Program-made: the position numbers and the translations under genes | Notes under the pieces: model-generated | Told to the model about the DNA's origin: nothing | Databases searched by the model: none | The model's input: only the letters and a program-made list of their open reading frames with translations | Assembly: GCF_003286085.1 (NCBI RefSeq) | Contig: NW_020825298.1 | Location: 11,346,001 to 11,410,000 of the forward strand | Length of the DNA stretch: 64,000 nt | Direction of reading: 5' to 3' | DNA from: Drosophila persimilis | Taxonomy: Eukaryota; Arthropoda; Insecta; Diptera; Drosophilidae | Shown: positions 34,423 through 45,900 of the stretch, piece by piece | Layout of the letters: every line of letters begins with the position of its first letter | How positions within the stretch are numbered: the first letter of the stretch is position 1

Positions 34423-37400
34423 CTACCAGATCAGGGCCCCTAAAAGAGTCACCACTACCATGGGGAGAGCCTTGAGTCCTTGACCGGAACTATGACCCGC
34501 AATGGCCGTGAAGTCATCTGGTCCTCGGGAGGCTCGTTTCTCTGCCTTCTCGCAGAGATTGCCACAGTTGGCATGTTCGCAGATATCGCAGATATTAGAC
34601 TTGGGAGCCCGATAGAACTGTCTGGCACGTCGCGCTAAAATGTAAGAAGTGACCCCGTGAGATCTATGGGAAAACGAGGAAGTTATGGGCTCTCTTACCG
34701 CTGTCATAGTAGTCATACATGACGACGGCCACCGGGCGATGCTTGGTCACCTTGACCGTCTTGTAGGCATGCAGCGTGGGGCAGACCTCTCGTCTGTCCA
34801 GAAAGTCAAAGTAGATGACGACCTTGGTGTCTCGGTTCTGGGTCTCCACCTTCTTGATCCGCTCACTCGACTCCAGCGTCGGCAGAGTGTCGGTGTCGAC
34901 GACAAAGCCGCTGGGTAGCTGTACCTCCATCACAGCCATGTTGGATCTCTGCTCCGGCTCACCCACCACGGAAACGAAGCTGGCACAGGCCGAAAGGTGC
35001 AAATAGTCGGCATGGGAGTTGCGATTCACCGTGGGATCCAGTACAAAACGCGGCCAAGCACTGGTCACATTGGTGTTGTATCTGTAGCTAACTTGGGCCA
35101 AAGCCATGCCCCGACCAGTGGCGGAAATACTCAGGTTCTTCAGGTTGCTGGGAAGCTAATTTGGAAAAGGGGATGGATACTTTAGCAGATACTTTAGGTT
35201 TGGAGTCTATGGTCTCCTACCTCAACAGTTTGCAGTGCCAGCGAGTTCTCAGCATTCACGTTGAGTATGGTTTCGGCTCCTTCGCCGTAGTGAAAGCCAA
35301 TCTGCAGATTGTTTCCCTGGCTGGAGAAGCGTTCCGCGAACAGGAGCAGTGCCTGCAGTCCCACTACTGTGTCCTGGGAGGCGACAAACCCACCCTGAGC
35401 GTTGCGCTGATCCATCAGCCAGTTGAGCACGGGCAAGGCATCGCCCACCAGGTTGTTCTCCAGCAAAGCCAGCGCCGCATAGGCAGAGATCTCAATGTTG
35501 ACAGTCCGTGTGGCATTGTACCAGGGAGATTGCTGCTCACCAGCCGGCGCTGTCTTGTTCCACCATTTGCGACCATCTAAGGGAAGTATTTACATTTACA
35601 TTTTGTCCGGTAGGAAAGTTATGAATTATCTACTTACCCCCATTGATGGCCATCGAGTCGAGTCGCTGGAGGAAGGCTGCCTTGGCATTGTGATTGGCAC
35701 GGGAGAGCACGTAGGTGCCCAGAGCCATGGCATGCAGATTGCTGGAGCCATCGAGACCCCTGGTGATGAAGTCTAGGGCCTTGTTGATGTTGTTCCTGTA
35801 CTCGGGATAGGAATCCTAGTGTAGGAGGGGGCTTGGTAAATTAGGGTTAACCTTTCAAAGGAGGATTCCACTTACCACACTTTCCATCAATGCGAGGGTC
35901 ACAAAAGCCGTGAGACTGATGCCATCGTCGCCGAACTGCTCGAATATATCACCATGCTCCTCGAAACCACCATTTCCTGACTGGACACTCGCCAGGTAGA
36001 CGAGGGCGCTCTGCAGGACATGGCTATCTACCTGGATGAAGGGAGCCGCCTGGCGCAGGGATCGCGCCACATAGGCCGTCAGCCAAGTGGAGCTCCGTTT
36101 GGCATCCAGGCCGAAGGCACTGAAGGCACCATTCCCATGGCGATAGTACAGCAGTCGCTGGTAACCAAGAGCCAGATTATTGGTGGCTCGCAGCTCCATC
36201 TCGGGAGTGAGCTGACGAAGGCGCTAAAGGAAGAACATAATCTTGAGAGACCTGGGAATAGGAGAAATCACTGGACTTACGCCCAAATAACGCAACACCA
36301 TAAGATTGGGCACAAAGTGCACCATGGTCTGCTCGCCGCAGCCCGTGGGCAGGAGGATAAGGCTCTCCAGATTGCCCAAAACGCTGCCGATCAGATCGCC
36401 CACAGCGGACACCTCGATGCTGGTCGACTCTGGAATGGCATTTCGGGGCACCATGATGCTGACGTTCTTCCTGTTCGGCGCATTCGAGTTTAGTTCGAAG
36501 AGGAAGCCCCGGTTTACACGCTCCGTGGCTCCGGGATGTTCCACCAGAAGCGTTTGCTCTACTGTGTCGCCTGCTTGGGAAGAGGCAGCCATGGCTTTCA
36601 CCTGAAGGGCACCAACACGTTTGGGGGTGACAATGAAGGAGATGGAACGGGCGGACTTTGCGGGCACCTGAAGAGATCGGCGGCTGTACAGTTCCACTTC
36701 TGCAAAACAATAGAAAATTTTTAGATGATTGGATGGATGGGATTAGGGAGGTACTCACTTGGCTTGCTGGTGGCCTTCGGATCCAGTTGCGGGAAGTCAA
36801 AGTCCAGGGCTGTGTTATAGAAAGTGACATCGACACTCAGGTCACTTTCCCTGTTGTTATGCACCACAAATGGAATGGCAATGAGTTCATCTGAAAGAAG
36901 AAAACACGTTCAAGTAAACCATATGGCGGATTTCTATAGAGCTTCACCTCTTCTTATGGAGTAGGGCAGATCAGTGGAAATGTAGAACTCCTTGTAGGCC
37001 TCCAGTTTTCCATTTGGCGAGGATAGACCCAAGCCATTGACCGGATCCAGAGCAAAGGCTGAGACGGCCCAGGAGGTCATGTCGCTGGGAATGCGTCGAT
37101 GGATGGTGTTACGTCCATCACTGCTCGCCGAGATGTTAAGGAAGAGCCAGGTGTCGGCTGGATCACGCATCACATGCACACGAGGATTGTGCCAATACGG
37201 TTTCGGGGTGTAGGAGAAGGCGTATCGTCCTTTTCCGGGTGGCAAAGTGTTCACCTCGATCTTGTGCGCCGGCCCAATGTCTGTCTTTCGCACAGTCGTC
37301 AACTTATCCTCCTCTGGGCCAGTGGAGGCCTCCCGGCCTATGGCTGGCGTGCTCTCTGCCTCCTTTTCGATGAAGTAATCCGTGTTGGACATGGTTATCA

Positions 37401-40400
37401 CACCAGATTCCTTGCCAGGTGAGCCCACGGGGGTATTGACATCACTCAGCTCGTATGCCTTCAGGGCATCCATGAGCCGTCGGTGGGTTAGGTCATTGCC
37501 AGTCCCCAAAGCGGCGGCGTTTTGATCTACCAGCATTAGGCCCACATAGGAGTACGGCTTCGTGCTGATGCCAATATCAATGTCCTGCCCGGGAGGTGCT
37601 CTGATGGGAGCCTCTATTTGCACCTTAAAGTGAGAATTAACTGGTAACCTCATTTGAGTGAATAGTACTTTGATATACTTACAGCATTGAGTAGATTCTC
37701 CTCGAATTGGATGACTTGTTCGTCATAGACAAACTCTCCATTGACGACCATGTAGACGAGCATTTTGGCACGCGGCATCATGGCAAACGAGGCCAGGAAT
37801 TTGATAGTGTGGAAGGTGCTGTCGGGTACCTGAAGGAACAAACTCTTATTGGTTTATATGTTCGGAAGAATTACTCAATCAGACGTACGTCTACGGTGCG
37901 TGAGAGGATGATGTCTCCACGCCCAACCAGTTGATACATAAAGTACTTCATGGGCTCATTGGAACGCACCACCACGGATATCTCCTGATTGACCGTGGGT
38001 CTGAAGGATACAAAATCATAAGAGACATTAGAGGAAGCTTTGGGTCTTGTATTCAATGCTTACTTGTCATTCAACACCTTGGCTGTGATGTAGTTCTTGC
38101 TATGTAAATGCTTGCGTGGTACCTTGCCCACCTCGCTTATCACACCCAAATAATCGACAATAATCGAATGGAATTCATCGCTATCGCCCACAGGTACCGT
38201 GAACTTCATCTTGACTTCCCCGCGAGCATCCAGGCTATAAGTAGAGCGATTGTACATCTCACTGCTGCCATAGACATTCGTCAAATATGCGTTGATCTCT
38301 GGCTTGAAGTCCCTCAAAGGACTGCCATCGTTGCGGGCAATGCGAGCCTTCGAATCGAAGAAGTTTTATAATTCTTTAAACTATTTAAATATAACTTTCA
38401 GGAAATACTTACAGTGGCTTCAAAGGGCACTCCGGGTATGTAGTAGCTGGGAATCTTCACTGTCTCCACGCGGTAGTGGTTCAAATGCAAAGTGAGAACT
38501 GTCGAATAGTTCTGCACAGAGCCCGTGGACTTCTCCTCCACTAGAGCATCCAAGAGATACTGCCGCTCATAGTCCTGCTTCAGACGGAGCTCCTGCTCAA
38601 TGTCAAACTCAAAATAGGCAGTACCATCGATGGGCACCACCTTGCGGGTGATCAGATCATTGACGAATGGCTGCAGGGACCCAAAGAAGGTGGGATAAAT
38701 GGAGAGGGTGGCCTCACCCACAATCGGCTGGCCAAAGGCATAGCTGCAGGATAAATAATCAAGAATAATCCCTTATTTTTGTGCTGATCAAAGGACTTAC
38801 TGCGCTTTTACTGTGGCTGCTATCTTTCCATCCTTATAAATGGCATCCCTGGGCGTCTCGATGTCTACCACGAACTTGGGCAATATATGATCGAGTATCT
38901 CAAAGGTCTGGGCGTGCATCTGCTCCGCCACTTCCACGACAATGGACCACGTTCCAAAGCGCGGATAGTCGGACAGGCGAAGCTCATTCGAGTAGATGGC
39001 ATTGGTTAGGCGTACATCCTTGTAGCTTCTTATGACGTTATTCCCCGAGTCCTTGATATCGACATGGACACGTCCATAGCCACGAGCGGGCTTTAGATTC
39101 GCATCGAGCACGAGCACTCGATAATGAACCAGGTCTCCGGGCTTATAGATGCCCTTGTCCGTCTGCACCAGAACTGTGTGTTGTCGGGATTCAAAGTGCA
39201 GCTGCGTTTCGTTGGTGAATTGTACGCCGCCCAGACCCTCCGATGTAAGGCGATATCGGTCGGGCTTGAGATCGGGAATCTACCAAAAATAAAGACAACG
39301 ACCAAGACTAAGAAAGGAGTACAGCATTAATGGAAAACTCACCTCAAAGTGCAGCAACTGTGTGGAGTAGGGCCGCAGCTCGACTGTTTTGAAGTCCGTG
39401 TAGGTGCTGCCCAGTATTCCCACCTTGAAGCGCACGGGTTCCGGTGCCTTATGGAGGCTTACAGCCACATGAAACTGAGAGTTGGGTCGCACTGTATTCG
39501 GGGCAATGATGGAGTACAGACTGTAACGGAAGACAGTGGAAATTTTAAGTGAATTGTTTTTTGTAAGCGAATTACACCTATGCTATCTGAATCGGAATCG
39601 GAATCTGAATCTTCTCTTCGCGTCGCTATTCATTCACGCGCTTAACGGAAGACAATACCCCGAAACGGAACCCAAACCCAAACCGAATCGTACCTCTGTT
39701 ACAGGGGTAATGTACTCTGCCTCCACCACAACCCCCACCTCCTCTGGGGTCAGAGCATCAGACTCTTTGCGGCAGCAGACTCTTTGCGGCATCTGTCGGA
39801 AATGCTTGGAGTCGGGGGCTGTGGCAGAGTGGCTCGAGCTATAACTATTTTTTTGTGGTTTTTCTTTCAACTCTTCCTCGCTTGGGGAATTTATATCATC
39901 AGCAAAACCAAAACTATGCCATCAATAGACATTTGAATATGGTTTCCATGCCCATATTGTTATGTTAAGTGTGTGTCTCAAGATTCCCTTTCCGAAGAGC
40001 ATCCAAGGGGCGGCTCTGTCTGATCACTGTTTGGTTTTCAATTTGAAAATCTCCACTCATTACTTGCTGGGGTTTTATTTTTTTTGGCGCTGTCTTACTT
40101 TGTTGCTTTCGTAGCAAGCTTCGGGGGCTATTCATTTAGTTGGTAGCAAGATTGCGAAATTTATGGACTGCCTCCTAACTGTGCCACACCGTCTGTCCTT
40201 CTGTCCGCCTGTCCGTGCGTCCGTCCGGTCTGCTCTTTGGCGTAATTCACAGTTTCAGCTTGTTCTAATTCCAATTGGTTTCTTGTGGCACCGCCTAACC
40301 TGTTCCCACAAAAATTTTCTTTTGTGTTTATGTCACGTTTGTTAGCCCAAAAAGTAAAAACAGGTTCGCTTAGGCAGTAAAACGGTCTTAGTAAGAGCAG

Positions 40401-41355
40401 GTAAATGGCAAAAAAAACAATTTCGCTTTTGCTCAAATTGGCCGCAAAAGTTACAGCCTGAAATTTCAGTTGCAGTTGCAGTTCCACCACAGTGTTCCAC
40501 CTGATTGGTTTTTGCTATGGACTACGATGATCACCTACATGAAATCGACTGAAATCAAGCCTTGAATGAGTGCCCGCCCCATATAAGGGGCAAAGCAGAC
40601 ATATCGAACGGGTAGCAAAACAGATCATGGACCCCGACAACGATCAGGAGAGTGCCAGAAGTAGCCGCCTCCAGTCTTTCACTCGGCCATCAATCAGAAT
40701 TACTCTGTAGATGTACATAGATACTCGGGCTCGTCTGAGTATTGCCCCGGACTGGTCAGTCATTGAGTGTTCAAGGTGACTGCCATCGGAAATAAGTACA
40801 GACATAAGTGGCAATCCGCGTTTATGTGTCACCTTAGCAGCAGCAGAACTTGTAGCAGCAGCAAGAGCATCAGGGTGACTCAAGACGGAGAGCTTTTTGC
40901 TCCTGTTTTGCTGGCTCTCGGCCACATTGCATCACCCTAACAAAATTGGAAGCTGGAATCTGTGTGTAGGCGACAGCATCACCTCCAAAAAAACTGCGTT
41001 GGCCTCAGGTTGTTTCATATTTTAACTGCCATAATATAAACCCCATGGTTAATTCCCTGATTACATGTTGTTAATAATACATCTTCTTCCCTCACAGATG
41101 ATGATGAAGATGATGGTTTCGCACGCTTGTTTCTTAAGTCTTTCATTTTCGTGGATTGTCGGGGATTAAACTGGGAGTGTGGAGAGTCGAGTGCAGAGTG
41201 ATGTCATATCTTCTCACATCTCATTTTCATACGGTTTGTCACTCTGTTTGTCAGGTCTCTGGGCCTGACATAGTGTGGGATACTAACCCCTGAGCAGCTG
41301 TTTGAGTGAGTAAACAAGCTGTGACGACGACGATCAGCACTGGCGACAGCAGCAT
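34423..41355 (-). CDS. Tep3: Thioester-containing protein, Tep3-like, with GPI-type tail
   Basis: CDS is complement(join(34423..34634,34699..35155,35221..35576,35638..35815,35876..36223,36281..36699,36759..36890,36948..37623,37683..37829,37889..38000,38064..38347,38413..38743,38801..39279,39343..39520,41288..41355)), 1458 aa. Exon 1 lies 1.77 kb upstream, is 68 bases long, and encodes MLLSPVLIVVVTACLLTQTA (signal peptide); an in-frame ATG at 41364 is an alternative start with poorer context. Macroglobulin domains follow (VLVQTDKGIYKPGDLVHYRV is typical), then a single bait region (exon 36948..37623, with DPADTWLFLN), the thioester motif GCGEQ at residues 922-926, the alpha-helical thioester domain, and a Cys signature CDICEHANCGNLC. 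TEPs are secreted complement-like opsonins in insect immunity. Unusually the protein ends in small residues (GHSSGQG) then MVVVTLLGALIW, a GPI-anchor signal. AATAAA at 34277-34282. Divergent from Tep2-like. Confidence 0.9.
39521..41287 (-). other. Large first intron of the Tep3-like gene
   Basis: It links the signal-peptide exon (donor GG|GTTAGT) to exon 2 (acceptor TTACAG|T). The phase-2 junction recreates Gly-Leu-Tyr-Ser, the same junction as in Tep2-like. No nested gene recognised inside. Confidence 0.7.
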
Positions 41356-41364
41356 GTTGCCCAT

Positions 41365-42669
41365 TTCCTTGCCTCTAAGCCGCATTTTGTGGGGTTGTAT
41401 TTCCCGATATTGTGTGTTTGAATTGTATTAGCAAATTAAGTGTAAACACGTTTGTTCGATTGCCGCCGAATTGTGTATTGGCATCACATACTATACAGAG
41501 TCCGACTTTATCGTTTCGGTATTCCACTCTACGTGTGGGTAGAGTGTGCCAGCTATCTCGGTCTCTGTCTCTCCGGCGATTGCAGCAGCACCAGAAGAGC
41601 ACCAGAGATTGCCAAAGACGAGTCGCGCGTTTTTGGAGCGACTTTGGTTCGTTCGTTTTTGTTTTGTTTTTTGTCTCGCGTTTTTTCTTTCACTTTCGTT
41701 TCGGAGCGCGCCCGTTCACCTGTTGCCCGCTTGAAAGCTCGCTGCCAACTGATTTTTAGTCAGGCCAGCGGGGCCGCGATTTGCAATAAAGCTGGAACCC
41801 ACAGAGTGGGCGCTTCAGCTTTTGTCCAGCTTGAAAGTTTGTAACATCGAGGGTTGTTGTCCCGACTAAGCGACGATAAAAGCTCTACAAGTCTTATTAT
41901 TATTTTAAGAATCTCGAACTGTTTTTAAATCTTTGATAACAAAAAGAACAGATTAAGGAGTAGTAGTTCTACTAGTACTTATATTATTCATTTCATGCTG
42001 TATTGTTCCCCAAAGTTATCTCTCTTGGAAGCGCCATAGCTTTTTGATGAATAGTTTCATAAAATCAACGCTTAAATTTTGTCGGGGTATATCCCTCTTA
42101 ATTAATTGCGTAAGAAAAATACCCAAATCACATTCAATATTTACATAATATTTAGCACAAAAGGGCGTCTTTAGAGCGTTTTCAATGCACGATGCGGTTA
42201 ATGCTCTCACCAGAACATCTGGATTTCTGGAAAAGAAATATAAAAGAAAAGAGAAGTGAAAGAAAAGCTGAATATAGGTCTGACATGCGACTACATTGCT
42301 AAATAAATTCGTTTTATTTAATTTTGATTTTTACGTTTAATGGCATAATTAATATTAAATACATAGCGCGGGCTTAACCCGTAAAATCTTATCGGAACGC
42401 TACTAAGAACTGATAACACAGGTCAAACATCTCGCTGATCTGCCTCAGATCTCACACTGCCTTTGGTTCAATCAAAACAAATAAACACAGAGATTTATCA
42501 TCAGTGACGTAGAGATCGACACTGTATGTATATGTATGTGCCTACCGATCGTGCGGATCTATTGGAGCGCGACAAAACTCCCCGCAACAAACAAAATAGA
42601 GAGACGCGACGTCCCAACGAATGGGAGAGAGATCGGATCGGGAGCCGATGTCCGATCACTTGGAAATCG
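41365..42669. other. Shared upstream region of the divergent Tep3/Tep2 pair
   Basis: About 1.3 kb lies between the two starts. The left half is GC-mixed; 41880-42440 is AT-rich and holds a minus-strand open frame at 42016-42210 that I do not recognise. I saw no confident NF-kappaB or STAT site by eye. Confidence 0.4.
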
Positions 42670-42706
42670 TATTTAAGCCCCGTCTCGTTTCAAGCGCAGC
42701 TCATTT
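42670..42706 (+). promoter_or_regulatory. Tep2: TATA-like + initiator promoter of the Tep2-like gene
   Basis: TATTTAAG at 42670-42677 and a TCATTT initiator at 42701-42706 (+1 A at 42703), 33 bases apart. A 5' UTR intron is likely: donor GTCAGT at 42741 and acceptor TTTACAG ending at 42876, 24 bases before the start codon. Confidence 0.6.
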
Positions 42707-42900
42707 TGGATCGTGCCGGCCACTGTGTTCGTCTCTTGAGGTCAGTTCTTGATTGTTCGCGTGTGAATGAGAAAGAGAGAGAGCAAAAAAAAAAAACATT
42801 GTCATAAACCTTCGCGTGAAATAAGACAACATATATACAATATTATGTGCCAGAAATAATCAAAATTCTTTTACAGCTTGTGTCGTGACCCGTTGCCAAA

Positions 42901-45900
42901 ATGTTGAGGATATGTCTCAGTGTTTTTCTGTTGCAATTCGCATTGTTAATCAATGCCACCGGGTGAGTTCTGTTATACAGAGTCATATACATGCATACAT
43001 ATGTATACGTACATATGTATATGGTCCAATCGATCGCTTATCATTTAAACTAAGGAAGCTTACTGTCAGGTGCCATATGAACCAATAAACTGATATTCAA
43101 ATAATAGACTATGTCAATAAAGTTGTGTATGCACCCAGCCAGTGTATGCCTGGCCACGTCTACTATCCAGATAATGTTCAAGTGTCACTCTTTTGGTTCC
43201 CTTCAAACCGGTTAAAAAAAGCCTTGCAGTCTGGAGTAGATGGCTTTCTTCTTTGGGGAGAGGTGCTCGTTCCACTGATTATCGGAACACGCGTCTGCCT
43301 AGGGGGGAAGCACAGCGGGACATTCAATGGGGGAAAAACAGAGAACCTTTTTGTTTGTAACATACAAATTTTGTGAGTGTGGGATCCGCTTAATTGCGGG
43401 TGTCATAAAAGTTTAATATTCATATACCCTGTACCCCATCGTGATCTTGGGAGTATGTTTTTGATTACGTGAGACAGGGACAGTACAGAAACTACTATAT
43501 AAAGCCAATGATCTCTATTTTTAGAGATAAATCCGAGTATGGACTATAAAAACATCATGTTTCATGTCCGACAGTATATAAGAGGTACCGCACAGCTTGT
43601 TACACTCAAGAACACCATTATATTATTTGTTTTGCATTATCAGATTCAAACAGAATCAATCATAGAGAATAGAGAATCAGAATACAGTCATTAATTAGCG
43701 AATTATACATGGAATTGCAATTAAGAAATGGTAATCGTAATCCGCGAATGATAGTTCATTGCCAGCAATCAGTTTTGTTTAATTAAACAAATCTTTTGTG
43801 TACATATATTGCAGCCTCTATTCGGTTGTGGGGCCTGGCACCATCCGCTCCAACTTCAGGTACAATGTGGCCGTGTCCGTGCACAAGGCGGACGGCCCCA
43901 GCCAGATGAGAATCAGCCTCAATGGACCCTCCTACAACGAGACAAAGGAGATCGAGGTAGAGCCCATGTCCACCCAGAATGTGGGGTTCGATGTGCCGAA
44001 GCTGGCCAGCGGGGACTACAATCTGACAGCAGTCGGAGTGACGGGCATCGTCTTCCAGAACTCCACCAAGCTGAACCATGCCGACGATAAGCTCCCGACC
44101 TTCATTCAGACCGATAAGGCCACCTACAAGCCCGCCGATCTTGTGCAGTTCCGAGTACTATTCGTCGACGAGTACACTAGACCGGCCAAGATCGACAAGC
44201 CCATCACGATAGCCATCACTGATGGGGCCCAGAACCGCATTAAGCAGCTGTCGGACATCAAGCTGACGAAGGGCGTGTACTCCGGGGAGCTGCAGCTGTC
44301 CGAGCAGCCAGTGCTGGGCACCTGGAAGATCGCCGTGAGTGTGGACGGCGATGGCACGGAGACCAAGACATTCGAGGTGGATAAGTATGTGCTGCCCAAG
44401 TTCGAGGTGATCGTGGAGTCGCCCAAGGACGTGGCCGTGCAGGATAAGGTGGTGAAGGCCACGATCAGGGCTAAGTACACCTACGGCAAGCCGGTCAAGG
44501 GCAAGGCCACCGTCTCGATCGAACCAAATTTTGCACACTATCTGAACCATGAATTTGGAAAACAGGAAAAGACGATCAATTTAGATGGCAAGGGACACGT
44601 GGAGTTCAGCATCGAAGGCAACCAATACCGTGGCGGCTACTCTCCCCCTCTGAAAATCCTGGCCATCGTCACCGAGGAGCTGACGGGCAACAAGCAGAAT
44701 GCTACAACGATTGTCAATCTGCACAGCCAACGCTACAAGATCGAGGGTGTCGATAATCCTCCCTCATATCAGCCGGGCAAGGCCTTTGTCTTTCAGATTG
44801 TGGTCAAGAATGTGGATGGTTCGCCGGTCAGGGATTCCACGAAGAAGGTCAAACTGAGCTTCATGAACGGGAATCGATTTTCCGGAGGAACTCGGCAGGA
44901 GTTCAACTTTGAGGGACCTCTAAACGAACACGGCATGGCCTCCTTCAACGTCACTCTGCCCGAAATGGAAATGAGTTATGTGAGCATAAATGCCGAGTTC
45001 GGAGACTCCTCATCCTACGTGGGGAGCATCTCAAAGTTCCATCCTGCCTTAGAAACCGACGAACCACTCAAGATTGAAGTGAAGACCAAGACGTAAGTAC
45101 GGCGGAACACTTTCACCGTAATGTGATAGGCTAACTTTTGCTTTTCTTCAGGCCAAAACTAGGCGAGACTGTTTCCTTTGATGTCAAGTCGAATGCCGAT
45201 ATACCCTACTTTGTGTACACGATTGTCGCCAGGGGAAACATCGTGGACACCGACTATGTGGATGTACCAAAGGGCCGCAAGACTCACACGGTCAAGTTTG
45301 TGCCCAGCTTTGCGATGGTACCCCTGGCCACGATCTTCGTGCACTACATCTTTGACAACGAGTTGCGCTTTGAAGAGAAACGAATCAACTTCGAGATGGA
45401 TTTCACCAACTCGGTGGGTGCTCAAGGGTTTGATTTGAAGCGGCACGTACTAACCAGAACAATTTAATAGATTGAAATATCTGCGCCGGCGGATGCAAAG
45501 CCCAGCGAAGAGATTAAGCTGCGTGTGAAGACGGATTCCGATTCTTTTGTGGGCCTTCTCGGAGTGGACCAGAGTGTTCTGCTGCTGAAGTCCGGCAACG
45601 ATCTGAGCCGTGATGAGATCTTCAACAGCCTCAGCAAATACCAAACGACGACCCCCTATCGTCGCGGCTTTGGCCGATATCCTGGAGAGACCTCAGGATT
45701 GGTGACCCTGACCAATGCCAACTATCCCTACAATACGGGTAAGACTGGGTTTGTATGTATATTCTGTAGACTACTTTGAGGGATTGTTAAATATTGCAAA
45801 GAGTTTGTTTGGTCGCATTGGAAAAAGGAGAACTTAAGCCGCATTTCCATCAGATTTCCCCGACTATGTTAACGAAGAGCCGCAAGTGGAAGCAAATTTT

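Noticed and set aside
42016-42210. Minus-strand 64-codon frame with an acceptor-like TTTTCCAG just upstream
   Set aside because: No partner exon or known family was found in the AT-rich surroundings. Not enough to call a gene.
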